A stretch of DNA of 64,000 nt, from positions 28,457,584 through 28,521,583 of the forward strand of contig CM037777.1 in assembly GCA_021229015.1 (NCBI GenBank). The letters run 5' to 3'. Made by a program: the position numbers and the translations under genes. This DNA comes from Solen grandis (Eukaryota > Mollusca > Bivalvia > Adapedonta > Solenidae). The notes below the pieces were generated by a model. It did no database searches. It saw nothing but the letters and a program-made list of their open reading frames with translations, and was not told where the DNA came from. Of this stretch, positions 10,101-21,199 are shown piece after piece (position 1 is the stretch's first letter; each line of letters starts with the position of its first letter).

Positions 10101-12831
10101 TTTACCAATAAGAAAGCCACAGAAAGAAATTACTGCATATGATATGCTTTTCCAAATTGACCTAAACAGACAGTTCAAACTTGATGATGAAATTTAAATG
10201 CAATATAATATTAATGTGACGATCAGTCGTCACAGGTGTAAATACGACAACTGCATCAGGGAGTCGACTCTTTGGCTCAGTGGTTAGAGCATTAGGCTAT
10301 CACACTGGCGGACCGGGTTCAATTCCAGGCCAGGCCCTGTTTGTTACATTACATTACATGTATCTAGCTAATCAAAGACAGCTAGAAGTTTGAAAGTAAC
10401 TGATAGCTTGAGGGACCAAGATTATTCTGAAAAACAATGGTTTGTCAGAAATCTTCACACTACCAGATTTTCATCCAGATGCCTACTAACTGCAATTTTT
10501 TAAGCCCAATGGACCCTTGAATAATCCTGTAGGACGGGAACATCCATAATGAAAACTTCTAAATGAAAGTTGCAAAAAGCCATTGTATCCTTAAGGTAAT
10601 CCATCCATCATTAAAATATGATCATGAGCACCTGGTGTATAACTCCAGACATAATTCAATGGCAAATAAACATACATTTAAGATTTTTCCCCACTCAATG
10701 ATTGGTCAATTTAAATCAGCAAATTATACTGGGTATTGCTGATCCTCTGGTCAAATTGTCTTTAACAGTATAGGACCATGGACTTATCATAGGTGCAAAA
10801 CAAAATTTAATACTATGCATTGGTTTAAGAGGAAAAGAAATATTATGTAGTTTTTCGCCAAAAAAAAATACTTCCTAACATAAGCATAGCAATGTATGAC
10901 AGTTTTTCGCAAAAAAAATTACTTCCTAACATCAGCATAGCAATGTATGATAGTTTTTCGCCAAAAAAAATTACTTCCTAACATCAGCATAGCACTGTAT
11001 AATAATCAAAGTCATAAATAATGTGGATCTTTATGCTTCCTCCATTTCTAATTATCTGTAACTGTATTTTCTTTAAATAAATTATTAACTTATTTACAGA
11101 CCCACTGCCAATTTAACCTTATGATATAGACATTTCATTTGGTGCAGTCTTAATTTAGAATTTAGAATGAACAATTCTGAAGATCTGTAGCTTTAATTAT
11201 TGTTATATCATGTTAAATTTGGGTTTGCAAATCAAACAATTTGATAAATTGTGAGCCAGACCCTAACTCTTCAGACATTGCCAATTCTAACATGATGGAT
11301 GCAAAAAACAACTGTCCCATAACCCTTTCCCTCATATAGACACATTTTGATGCACTCAATAGGTACCACATAAAGCCTGATCAGCAGAAAACCACAGTTA
11401 AACCTTACCAAATTTATTTACAAAATCCTCATTTCCAGACCACTGAGGAACAGCGAACAGCATAAAACCAAATCAGATCAGCGAGTTACTCGCAGGCTGA
11501 TCTGATTTTATGCTGTTTGCATAGGTCTTTTCATGGTGTCCTCTATGAGGGAAAGGGTTAAGTTCAGTCAAAAGGCATCTCGTTTCAGTAATGAATCCAA
11601 CAGGAAGTCATATCAAAATCTGATTGATGAAAATATACCTTAGCACCAAATTTTCTTTGGGCCACCAAGTTTTTCTGGTGTGGGAGATACAATATCTCTC
11701 ATGTTCAGAAATCAAATATCTTGAAGACAGGACTAGTTAGAAAACGCACCTTCAGACAAAAAACCTACCTGACCAAATAATGCCTTGATGGCCGCAATAA
11801 TAGAGAGTTTGAATGCTACACTGTCCACTGGTGGAATCGTTGCGCTCTCTTCAAAATCCCTGGAATTGAGGAAAAAGGTAAACAATATTTTCAAATATGA
11901 TACATGTAGTGTGTTGAAGACACAAATTCCCAGACATTCATAGTTCTTTCCATATTTGAAAGGTATAATATTTACTGTAAGTTTGAAAACAAATCTTCCC
12001 TATAAAAATTTGAGCAGTTTGACAGCAAATTAAGTAGTTTAAGTATGTCGTGCTTGAAAACTGAATATTTTTCAGTGGAAAAAACAAGACTTTATAATTC
12101 ATCACTAATTTCTAGCCCTCAACTCATAAATATTCATATACACAATATTGATGATGAATATAAATGTACTCTATTTAACCCTTTCCCTCATATAGACTCA
12201 TTTTGACGCACTCAATAGGTACCACATAAAGCCTGATCTGCAGAAAACCACAGTTAAACCTTAACAAATTTAATTATAAAGTCCTCATTTCCAGACCACT
12301 GAGGAGCAGAGAACAGCATAAAACCTGATCACTCGCAGGCTGATCTGGTTTTATGCTGTTCGCATAGGTCTTTTCATGGTTTCCTCTATGAGGGAAAGGG
12401 TTAAATGACCTTATGAAACAATGGAGTTTTTTTTTGCTGTGCAGACTGTACAGACTGTATTTGAAAACAGAGGAGACCCTGATCAGATTGTTCCAATAAG
12501 GATTTGAATTTGCTTTGTTTGACACCGGGCCAACCAGTCCTGGAACTACCCTTATATGCTGAGCGCCAATCAAGAGAGCTATACCAGTACTATTTTTTTA
12601 TGACTTTGGTAAGTCATGGCTGATTGGGCACCACCTGTTCCTGAGGCAAATGCTGTAACCACTCGGGCACCGTGGACAGTACTCAATCAACTTAAATAAT
12701 TCTGATCCTTACAGAATAAAAAAAACACAGGAACATATCTTGTTTTAGTGCAGCAAAAACAAATGTCCCTCTTTCAACAAAATGAAAGAGCATACTTATC
12801 ATAGCTTTGTAGGACTACGTAAAATTCAGAA
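1108..12831 (-). CDS. RPP14: RPP14, ribonuclease P/MRP protein subunit p14 (five exons, first exon not found)
   Basis: RPP14 is a small protein subunit of nuclear RNase P and RNase MRP, which process tRNA and rRNA precursors. Minus-strand exons in order: 12796-12831 (SEFYVVLQSYD), 11769-11859 (DFEES...AAIKALFGQ), 9714-9790 (VGANQNVDLLKYSAEDRSG), 3993-4071 (FLVKFWSSLTLYGNYEGKR, CAFRILQ), 1108-1173 (VSPHLMALAHDSRTMVIDTVT, stop). Phases agree throughout and each exon has AG/GT borders. The match to remembered human RPP14 is close in KLWSSLTLLGSYKGKKCAFR and in the C-terminal VSPFLLAL segment. The 36-nt exon is the least certain (donor GTATGC). The N-terminal exon should lie above 12831, perhaps in the gap. 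Introns are packed with repeats; a MITE sits 20 bp inside the intron after the fourth exon listed. An apparent ORF running from that exon into the MITE is intron read-through. Confidence 0.8.
2160..3750. repeat. 27/28-bp satellite array made of a MITE terminus
   Basis: About 58 head-to-tail copies of a unit reading ACCCTTTCCCTCATATAGAC followed by TCATTTA or TCATTTTA. Adjacent copies are nearly identical. The unit is the same as the first 27 bp or so of the TTAA MITE that directly adjoins the array at 3729, so the satellite is an amplified transposon end. Higher-order structure is visible: the rare variant TAACCCTAACCCTCATACAG occurs at 2491 and 2931 (440 bp apart), and the ATGTAACCC...CAAATAG pair occurs at 3011 and 3343 (332 bp apart), showing duplications of about 16 and 12 units inside the array. 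The array lies in the last RPP14 intron. Confidence 0.95.
3729..3970 (+). mobile_element. TTAA-flanked MITE (piggyBac-like ends), copy 1
   Basis: The element is bounded by TTAA on both sides with inverted ends CCCTTTCCCTCATA / TATGAGGGAAAGGG. The interior contains a near-palindrome: GCATAAAACCTGATCAGCC, a short loop, then GGCTGATCTGGTTTTATG. It has no coding capacity. TTAA target sites plus termini starting CCC are typical of the piggyBac superfamily, so it is probably a non-autonomous derivative; no transposase source is in the window. The left end is continuous with the satellite. Confidence 0.85.
4234..5542 (+). mobile_element. Element with 12-bp inverted ends and a 148-bp tandem core
   Basis: Perfect 12-bp inverted termini ATCCCCCGCCGC (4234-4245) and GCGGCGGGGGAT (5531-5542) enclose six direct repeats of about 148 bp starting near 4581, 4729, 4875, 5023, 5171 and 5319. 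Each repeat opens TTGACCTTCAAG and contains CTTGACCTTGAGCCAGC and GGAGCGGACACGAAAA. The array ends in a GACGGACGGACGGACAAAGG run just before the right terminus. It is non-coding and lies in an RPP14 intron. The layout (inverted end, satellite core, GACGGAC tail) recurs in other elements of this window. Confidence 0.85.
6120..8880. repeat. Degenerate tandem-repeat element, split by a later insertion
   Basis: Loosely repeated text with CAT-GACATGCCAA, GCAACTAGG, CAAAATCTGACCAA and AGCTGAGAAATAG occurs near 6570, 6690, 6840 and again at 8700-8810, on both sides of the 6986-8693 element. It ends around 8870 after CAGATGGACAGACAGACTCC. It is an older repeat element into which a younger one inserted. 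No gene is seen. Confidence 0.55.
6986..8693 (+). mobile_element. Element with a 165-bp tandem core, nested in an older repeat
   Basis: It starts AACAAGAGGGCCATGATGGC and ends with an ACGACGGACGACGCACGG tract and GCTCACCATGAGCACGTTG / TGCTCAGGTGAGCT. The core has about seven copies of a 165-bp unit (starts near 7301, 7466, 7631, 7796, 7957, 8122 and 8287), each with AACTCTATG, AAACAAGTGACCCC, GCGGGGGCATTTATCACC and ATGATTTGAACAATCTTGG. Related ends occur at 22336-22420 and 54895-55262. It is non-coding and lies in an RPP14 intron. Confidence 0.85.
10250..10360 (+). mobile_element. tRNA-derived SINE head
   Basis: The segment contains a polymerase III A-box-like stretch TGGCTCAGTGGTTAGAGC and a B-box-like GGGTTCAATTCC at tRNA spacing, followed by a simple ACATT-type tail. 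The D and T stems can form, but no proper acceptor stem pairs, so this is a SINE head rather than a working tRNA gene. It lies in an RPP14 intron. Confidence 0.6.
10849..10996 (+). repeat. Three-copy tandem repeat (about 60 bp)
   Basis: Three direct copies of a unit containing TAGTTTTTCGCCAAAAAAA, ACTTCCTAACATCAGCATAG and CAATGTATGA. Copies differ mainly in the A-run length. It lies in an RPP14 intron. Confidence 0.85.
11319..11561 (+). mobile_element. TTAA MITE, copy 2
   Basis: Same structure and length as the copy at 3729. The left target site has decayed to ATAA while the right TTAA is kept. The central palindrome carries several changes (CCAAATCAGATCAGCG). Confidence 0.85.
12175..12404 (+). 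mobile_element. TTAA MITE, copy 3
   Basis: Perfect TTAA at both ends, same termini, with about 13 bp missing at the centre of the palindrome (CTGATCACTCGCAGGCTGATC). The ORF track-like frame across it is not a gene. Confidence 0.88.
12508..12680 (-). mobile_element. SINE fragment (GACACCGGGCCA family)
   Basis: GACACCGGGCCAACCAGTCC, TATATGCTGAGCGCCAA and AGTACTATTTT mark the same family as the fuller copy at 30205-30480. The reverse strand ends in a degraded tRNA-like head near 12640-12670. Confidence 0.55.
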
Positions 12832-12990
12832 CTGTGAGAAAGATCTTATGTGTAATGCATCCAGGAAATCTGATGTGACAAAATCTTAACCTATCTTAAA
12901 TCTGAATAGTTATGCCATGGACAAAATTTTTAACAATGGGTAATAACTCTGTAAGAGAAGAGTCACTCTCTAAAATCTAAAATATTTGTT

Positions 12991-13090
12991 NNNNNNNNNN
13001 NNNNNNNNNNNNNNNNNNNNNNNNNNNNNNNNNNNNNNNNNNNNNNNNNNNNNNNNNNNNNNNNNNNNNNNNNNNNNNNNNNNNNNNNNN
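12991..13090. other. Scaffold gap (100 N)
   Basis: Exactly 100 N, the usual placeholder for a gap of unknown size. Sequence to the right is homologous to 31565 onward, while sequence to the left is RPP14 context, so this is where the VWC duplicate was joined. Confidence 0.99.
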
Positions 13091-14164
13091 AAGCCGATAA
13101 ATTTAAACGCAAAAAGCATCATCCATCTAATGTCCAGCAAGAAATAAAGTTCCAACTGGCTTTTGATGTGCACTCTAGGTAAATATTAACGTCACTGTCA
13201 CTGAAATACTGGAGGTTATGTTAACATAATTTTTATATTAGACTTTCATGAATATTAATGGAGTAAACATACTTATTACGGAAAGAACTGTAATGATACG
13301 TTTCATTAATCGGTACACCGAACATTACAACATCATATTTATATTTGCCAGTTCCAGAACCAAATATCTTTGACTGAAATTTAGTAATTTCAAGAAAGAA
13401 CTATAGTTTTGCTCTTTCTCATCAAATGCCTGTAAATTTATTTCTAAACGATTGCCGTTTTATTATTTATAACAGAGTGTATAAAATGCTATTATAAACT
13501 GAAGTTTTATAAACATATTTAGCCTGCATAATTTGCACATGGTGTGCTGAATAGGTCCTGCCCCAGGAGGTCCCTCCGTCTAAGTGCTACACCGGTAAAA
13601 TATTTCTCATATTTTACCTGTAACTTTGTACTTTGAACAGTTGTTATGGCTTGTTTTCTATAATTAAATTTGGAAAGGAAGGTATTGATATATTTATATT
13701 ATGCATTATTTAAGCAATTCTTCATTCATACTTTCCTCCTTTCATCATTTCGTCTCAGCCACGTGATGCTTTTTTTTGTCTATCTGTCATAGATACGTCT
13801 AATAAAAACGCCAGGGTATCATGGCATGATTAGCGTGTCTGCAATTCACACATTGCGCAAAAGAGATTCGAATTTCGGCTTTCATGGAGGAATGAGAAAG
13901 AAAAAAAGAAGAAATGAATTAATTGCAAACAGACTTATTCATTATTGTGTGAAATAATTGAACTCTCCACGCTTCCTTAACATTATGTCCAACCTAGATT
14001 ACAGGGCACAGTCGGACACTTGACATTCAACAGTAAATCTGAATATGTAATATTTATACATACAGTATGATGTAAGATTTTACATATCAGTTTTTATAAT
14101 ATTTCAATTTGTTTTCATTTATGCGTATTAATTCTGAACTAAAATTGACCTCATTTCTTGGTGA

Positions 14165-14300
14165 TCAGCTTATGAGACTTGGTTCCAGAACTGGTTGGCC
14201 CGGTGTCAGGATAATGTGTCTGGTTGTGGTATCCCAAAAAATCCAACTGCCTGTCTCACGAAGACTTGACGTGAACGTGATGGGCAAGTTGACACATTTC
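14165..14300 (+). mobile_element. SINE fragment inside VWC intron 4, copy 1
   Basis: GGTTGGCCCGGTGTCAGGAT and TGGTTGTGGTATCCC are the reverse complement of the 30205-30480 family. The same insertion is present at 32335-32520 in the second VWC copy, so it predates the duplication. Confidence 0.6.
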
Positions 14301-15472
14301 ATCGCCACATTTTGTCTTATATCAAGACATCGAGGAAAAAATTCAACGTCTTGCCAACATGATTATGTATCTTACATTATGACATAAAATTCTTGGTACT
14401 AGCCCTGGACGTCGTTATGTTGACTTTACTTTATCAGCTTGTTGCCTTTAACCATGTCGTAACGACAATTAAAATGTGAAGAATTTTCTCATGAACTCAT
14501 AAAAAGTGATAACTTTTTAAGATTGTCGAACCTGAATGTATTACCTCCAGTGACAGAGCATCAATAACCATCAGCCACTTTGAAAGGGGGTCGTGGGTTC
14601 GAATTTCTAATAGAGTATTTTTTTCTTTTTCTCTTAAATCGTTATTTGTTATCTGTATCAAATAAATCAGATTTAGAAATAAAGAAAAATGTTTTGTTTT
14701 ATGCTAATGATCTTTATAGATATTTTTGGATTTAGGTTTAATACTTTTTTTTGAATTTGGCAAAATCAACTAAAATACTTCTCAGAAATTTGTTGAATTA
14801 GGCTTCATAAGTAGAAAAATGGCAAAACCAGCTTTCAAAATGGGTTGAGTATGGTAACAACTTTAACGCATTTCTAATGTTTTGAGTTGAAACAATCATT
14901 TTTAAACACGTATGGTTTGTTTTAATGCTATAATTTGTTTATAAATAATCAATAATCAATACCAAAATGTTTTTCCTAAAGAGGATAGTTTTCTTATTTC
15001 TGGAAAGAGATCTTTTTCGTTATTTTTTCAATTCTCGCGAATGCCCAAAATAGTGCGACTACCACAAAGTTAGATAATTAAGTCTTGAGCGATATAAAAA
15101 TGTTGCTTTATAATATCGTGTACCTGAGAAAACCCTTGTTATTGAATATCTGCTATTCAATTGTCTTTGAACCATTTCCGGCATAACAGATATAATTACC
15201 TATAAACAGAGAATATTTGTTTGTTTTAGCGGATATGGGATATATCAGAATGTAAAACATATTGACCTTATTCTACATATCGACACTCTACAATGATTCT
15301 ATAAATGAATATCAAAAATAGAAGCAAACGATAAAGTTTCTCGGTCAACCATTAATTGCGATTTTCATGTTTATGCAGGACTGCATAAATGTACGACTTT
15401 TATCCATAATAATATGTACGACTTTTATCCAGTGTAATCTCATTTAAGATTTTCTCCTTACTTTATTTTCAG

Positions 15473-17811
15473 AGCAAAAGATACAGATAACGACCGATGG
15501 ATGTTATGGATACATTTGTTACCATGGTAATATAATTCCATGGAGCAGGATGTGCGTAGGGGCGCCTGTATGTAACAGCACGAGTGATACAGCAGACGAC
15601 AACTGCTGTCCAGCCTGTGACAACGTCACACACTATGACTGTATCATTCGAGGGAAGAGATATCTCAAAGGTAAAGCACTATAGTTTACTCACGAATTTT
15701 ATATAATTCATACGCATGACATATAGAGTAAGCATTTTATTTTGGTCCGTAGCAGAGACAGTTCGGATCTTTTGGCCAATGAAACACCGTGTTACATACA
15801 TGTACATGTATATTGTTGTTACGATTTTGAAATTTAGCTTTGACATCTGTTATATTAATGATGTGCATTCAAAATTCTACGAAGTGGGAAATTCCCCCGA
15901 ATATTCCCGACTCATATTGATTTTACCAGGCTAACTAGACAGTTTCAAAAACAGTTGTTTCCACAAAAGCGACCGAACCATTTTTTTTCATACCGATCCT
16001 GAACTCTTTTTCTAACCTTCGGGTTATTACGGATATGAAACATTGCTATACATCACAACCTCAAAAATAAATAAGTAAGTAAGTACAAAAATAAATAAAT
16101 AAATAAATAATAAAAGAAAAACAGTTTTGGCGACTAACCGGCCATAATTGTTTCGAGATGTTTGTGGGAAGAAAGAACTTGTTTTTCTTGGCCCAACATA
16201 GAATTGCTTTCAAAGAGTGTAGGTCTGCATTGCTAATAAATATTGGTAGACAGATTTAGAGTTGCAGTAAAATGTATGGTAATATGTTGTAGGGCAAGTG
16301 ACAAACGACGAGCCATGTCGATTATGCAAATGTGGAGAGAACCACGCGGAAGAGTGCACGAATGTCACATGCCCAGTCCTAGCCTGTGCTAAAGAGGATG
16401 CCATCATCGAAGGGAGCGGGTGCTGCTACACTTGTGGTATTTTGATATTCATTTTAGATTTTAAAGATGCAATACTACAGATATGTCAGTATAGTTCGAA
16501 TATTTTGAAACTCTCAGTTTGTAACAAATCACTGACATTTATCATCTATGATGAAGAAAAGGCCGAATATCTAGGTAGGTTCCATTACCGAGTCAAGTCG
16601 GACATCCTTTTTCACCATATAAGAAATGCGAATATCGAGCTGGCGGCGAAATAATTACAGTGAATAACGATGTCCGACTTAGCTCGGTATTGGAACCTAG
16701 CTCGATATTCGGGCTGTATTTAGTTTCTGAATTTCGATCTCAGACATGGCACGAAATTCGCTGTCAGCTCGATATTCGCTTTTCTTATAGTTCGCTTTTC
16801 TTATAGAGTGAATAACGATGTCTGACTTGGCTCCGTATTGGAACTAAGCTCGATATTTCGGGGTATTAAGTTTATGAATTTCGATCTCAGAGCTGGCACG
16901 AAATTCGCCACTAGTTCGATATTCGCATTTCTTATATGGTGAATAACGATGTCCGACTCCGCTCGGTATTGGAACGTAGCTCGATATTTGGCGGTATTAA
17001 GTTTCTGAATTTCGATCTCAGAGCTGGCTCGAAATTCGCCGCCAGCTCGATATTCACATTTCTAACATGATGAATCTTGATGTCAGAGCTGGCTCGAATT
17101 CGAAATTCGCCTGTTACTCGATACTGAATATCAAATAACGATGTAAAATGTTCTAGCCAACTTCTCACACCTGACTAGAAACCCTTTTCTTGAGAGTGAG
17201 AACGTTTATTTAAGGCTATGTAATTAGAATAGCAGTGTTTGTTTTCTGAGTTATTCATTTGAGTTTAAGACACATCTAGTAATATTTGACACTTGTTTTT
17301 AAATACCTATCGAAAAATTGGGGCCATGTGTTAACTGAATGTGTTGTATCACGCATAAATGTTACATTTAATTTTCAACAATTTCTGATTCAGTTTTTAT
17401 ACCTTGGCAAACTGCATTTAAATAATTTTGAAATCTATTAGCATACTGTGTCCTTCAACTTTATGACATTATGTCATTGTGACCTCATGAAATTTTGCCA
17501 GTGTGACCTCATGAAATTTTGCCAGTGTGACCTCACGACATTTTGTCAGTGTGACCTCATGAAATTTTGCCAGTGTGACCTCATGAAATTTTGCCAGTGT
17601 GACCTCACGACATTTTGTCAGTGTGGCCAAACTTTGTGACACTAATGCATAGCAGCACATACAGACATTTACCTGTATGTATCTTTAGTAAATAATAAAA
17701 TACAGATCTAGATTTGTGCTCTTTTTCTTTTCAGGGTCAATGTCAGTGCGATTCAGTGCAGTGCTTCTGTTCCTTGCCCTAGCTTCACGAATGTTTGGCT
17801 TCCCAAGCTAA
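15473..17811 (+). CDS. VWC-domain protein, copy 1: three 3' exons only
   Basis: Exons 15473-15670, 16293-16436 and 17735-17811 are close copies of exons 5, 6 and 7 of the complete gene at 25829-40475, with the same AG/GT borders and phase-1 introns. The product segment has one VWC-like unit (DGCYGYICYHG...NCCPACD), a canonical VWC domain starting CRLCKCGENH and ending CCYTC, then a short tail ending FPS with a hydrophobic AVLLFLALA stretch that resembles a GPI-anchor signal. Differences from copy 2 are few: YHG for FDG, RGKR for RDKR, EEC for EVC, VRF for IQF, MFGF for MFVF. No counterpart of exons 1-4 exists before it; homology begins right at the N gap. It is therefore a partial paralogue, or the other allele placed in tandem by the assembler. 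The frame is intact. Confidence 0.8.
16560..17120. repeat. Inverted and tandem repeat block in VWC copy 1, last intron
   Basis: Units carry AACGATGTCCGACTT, CTCGGTATTGGAAC, AGCTCGATATTCG, AATTTCGATCTCAGA and CACGAAATTCGC at about 16660, 16808 and 16939. The left part (16570-16650) is the reverse complement (GGTTCCATTACCGAGTCAAG, GAATATCGAGCTGGCGGCGA). This gives a foldback of the MITE type. The block is absent from copy 2, so it inserted after the copies separated. Confidence 0.75.
17460..17635 (+). repeat. 24-bp minisatellite, about 7 copies
   Basis: Unit ATGAAATTTTGCCAGTGTGA + CCTC, alternating with an ACGACATTTTGTCAGT variant. The unit is a multiple of three, so both strands stay open; these frames are not genes. 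A related but much longer array lies at 39790-40285 in the second VWC copy. Confidence 0.92.
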
Positions 17812-17889
17812 ATATGAAAGGCAATATCATTAACAGCAAGAGCCGTGAAACTACCTTTAACTTCGCTCTATATTATTTAAATGCTCAGA

Positions 17890-17895
17890 AATAAA
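17890..17895 (+). terminator. Polyadenylation signal AATAAA, VWC copy 1
   Basis: AATAAA lies about 80 bp after the stop codon at 17809-17811, the right place for the end of the VWC copy 1 mRNA. Confidence 0.5.
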
Positions 17896-18051
17896 GAAAG
17901 GATGAAAAACTGGGGAAAAAAGCTGCCTCATAAACAGTTGCCTTAGGATAAATCTTTTAATATTAAGTATAACATATAATGAGCTATAAAAACACAATGT
18001 AGTGTTGTATTATATACCACTGTGCAATTTTATACTTATCTAGACTTGAAA

Positions 18052-21000
18052 ATATTTTTTTTTAAATAATATAAACGTTAAACGTGTTTATTTGATGGAA
18101 CGCCTATTTCTATACATGATATTCAATGGCGTTGTACAATAAACATACATATATTCTCACCAAAAAGTGTAAACAAATACATATAAAATATAGCGAAATA
18201 TAGCATAAAAACATTAAATTAAAATACAAATTTAAGATGGACATCAAGGTACTTTACTAGTTTATGTTTAAAAAAAGAAAATAAGCTAATAAAAGCAGAT
18301 GACAAAACTATAAAAGCTCCGGACAAGGTTATGTAAAATATCAGATAATTCAAATCAATATCAGTTTTAAAACAAGTCGTAAAACTGTGTGAAGTAATGC
18401 GTTTTTAGTTTTTTCTTAAACTCGTCTATTGACTCGGTTTGCTTAATATACGGAGGCAGATTTTTCCATAATTTCGGTCCTATAGTGCAGATCTATCATT
18501 AAACCTAGTTTTCCTGTTAAACGGCACATCATTTGTAATGCTGGAATCACTGGCTGATCTTAATCCTGGTCTACGATAAACATGTTTAGTTAATAATTGT
18601 GTCAAATATACAGGAGCCCGACCAGTGCAGTTGAACATGATTGTCAATATTTTGAAATTGATTCTGGCCTTTATTGGGAGCCAATGCAAATCATGCAAGG
18701 CTTTCTTGCCACTTTCATATTTGCCTTTGTTAAGAACTAATTTAGCGCACATATTTTGAATGTGTTGCATTTTGCGCAACTCTGTCTCAGAAATACCATA
18801 CAATATAACATTACAGTAGTCCAGATGAGAGATAACCAGTGAAAGTAAAAGGATTTCAGTTGCAGCTCTGGTCAGGTATTTTCTGATACACTTTACTCTG
18901 AAAAAAATTCAACAATGCAGAGTGGCATTTACGCTTTACATGTTCTTTAAAGGATAAGGTTTCGTCAAGGTAGGTACCTAGGTATCTAATGCAACTTTTA
19001 CGGTTTATAAAGTCACCAGCAATATCAATATGTGTAGTAATACACTTGTTCAACTGAGCTTGACTACCAAACAATATAAATTCTGTTTTAGAAGTGTTCA
19101 TTTTTAATTTGTTTTCGTTCATCCAGCAGTTGATATTGACAGCACATGTTTCTAGTTGTTGAATATTTTGTTGTTCATGTATATGAGACAGAGGACTGAA
19201 GCGTTTATGAGCGATATGGTCATCAGCGAACCCATTTAATGAAATTGACTGTGGGATGACATAAAATAGTGTACTAGCATAGGTCAATTAGAGCCAGGGA
19301 CCCAAGCAACTGCCCTGGGGCACACTATATTCTAGTGGACGGGGTTAGGATCGAGATGAGTTTACAATAACTCTACAACTCCTTGGTCTCAGATACGACT
19401 CTATCCAATTCAACGCAGTGCCAGATACACCATACTGTTTATGATGAACGTCTAGTAAAATGTTATGGTCGACTGTATCAAATGCAGCACTTAGATCAAT
19501 GGCGATCAAAGCGGTAATTTCTTGACTTTCCATGCCACTTAGAATGCCATTGACAAGTCACATAAGCGCCGTTTCACACGAATGATAGCGTCTATAGGCT
19601 GACTGGTTAATTGGTAAAATGGTAAATTTGTCCGCGTGTGCGTTAAGTCTTAGGAGAACAGCTTTTTCAATAAGTTTTGATAGAAAAGATAAATTACTCA
19701 CTGGTCTATAAGTTCTAAATCAAGTCCAGATTTCTTTAGAAGAGGTCTGACAATAGCCTGTTTAAATCTGTCTGGAAAAACACCTTGTTTAAGAGAAATG
19801 TTCACTAACGATGAATAGTTGGCAGCAGGTTATTAAGGAATTGCTTTAAGATCTGTGTTGGTAAGACATCCAATTCACAGGACGTTGTATTAAGTTCAGG
19901 TACTAGCTTTTTAATTTCATCTTGACTTAACTCTTCGAAATGGTCAATATGTGGAACATCCCTACATTGTGGTTGGTAACTTAGATAATCTTTCAACGAA
20001 TTGCGTATTTTTTCAATTTTGTTCATGAAAAATTGTGCAAAATCTTCAGCAAGGACAGAGTAAGATTCGCTTTGCGGCATAGGGTTCTCCGATTTAGATT
20101 TAGATCCTGTTAATTCGGACACCAAAGAGTAAAGTTTCTTCGAATCACCTTTTGCGTTTGTTACCATTTCTGTCAAAACTCGGTTTTTTTCTTTGTTAAT
20201 TTCAAAGTTGTACTTGTTAAAAGCTTCAAACTTATGAGTTTCACGATGTTTGCGCCACAGTCTCTCTAACTTTCTGGTTTGTTGTATAAGAGATTGTATA
20301 TTCTCATTAAACCATGGCTTAGGTATTCTACATATTTTTGTCTTTTCTGTAAGTGGTGCATTAAAGTTTAAAATATCTGTTATTTTGCTTTCAAAAATTT
20401 CAACAAAATGATTAACATCAGTTTCCTCAACAGCAATGTTGCTAAGATCGTTCGAAAACATCAGATGGTCAATTTCCCGGAAGTTTCTACTGGAAACGGT
20501 TTTGCTTTTGATAATTTCTGTTGTTTTTTTACTTTGAGGACTATCTTCACTACACAATGATCAGAGATAAATGGACCAGGTTGACAGGAATGGACCTCAA
20601 CGCCATTTACTATTTCTGTAATGAGTAGATCTAAGCACTGACCAGCTATATGAGTAGAAAAGTCAACATGTTGCTCGAGTCCCATGGCGAACAGAGAGTT
20701 TTTGAAATCAGATATTGCATTGCTGTCTTCATTTAAATGTAGATTGAAGTCGCCCATGATCATTAGATTTGAATATTTTGGCATACTTTTTTCCATGAAA
20801 TCACAAAAATCAATAACAAACTGACTGTAAGTTGATGCTGACGGAGGCCTGTAATACCAATCATATGTAATGTGATATTCTTAAAAATCAGTCGCCATAT
20901 ACCATATTCAAAGCTTTTCGTACATTTGCACACTTTTTTTCTCATATTAATGGATGCTCTACATGACAATTGCAATTCCGCCTCTTTTCTTGTGTTTTCT

Positions 21001-21190
21001 GTTCGCGACACTTAATTTATAACCATACTGGTTAAGATCTGAAGTTTCAGGCTGGTGCTGTTTTTCATCGGAGAACCATGTCTCTGTAAGCAATGCAAAA
21101 TCTATTTTCTCATCTCGTAGGTATTGTCCAACCACAGCATCTTTGTTGGCAACAGATCTGCAGTTCAAAGTAATATATATGATATATAAG
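18052..21190 (-). mobile_element. Degenerate CR1/Jockey-type non-LTR retrotransposon
   Basis: Minus-strand fragments in order: endonuclease start (NCRSVANKD, LLTETWFSDE, 21168-20959), IYRPP-like segment in a shifted frame, GDFNLHL and SDHCVV (20796-20461), inter-domain linker (20557-19805), reverse transcriptase (IDLSAAFDTVDHNILL, 19533-19345; VPQGSCLGP near 19300; FADD then LKMNTSKTEF and YLGTYLDETLSF, 19287-18856), and the C-terminal LHWLPIKARINFKIL region (18803-18480), closing with WKNLPPYIK and a stop at 18367-18369. At least five frame breaks make it dead. ORF1 is absent, so it is 5' truncated. Homology between the two VWC copies stops at about 18050, which marks its 3' end. The motif set suits the CR1/L2/Jockey clades; I cannot place it more finely. 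Confidence 0.88.
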
Positions 21191-21199
21191 ATCTACACC

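Noticed and set aside
10258..10335. Possible tRNA gene
   Set aside because: A and B boxes are present but no acceptor stem pairs, and a simple-repeat tail follows; a SINE head is the better call.
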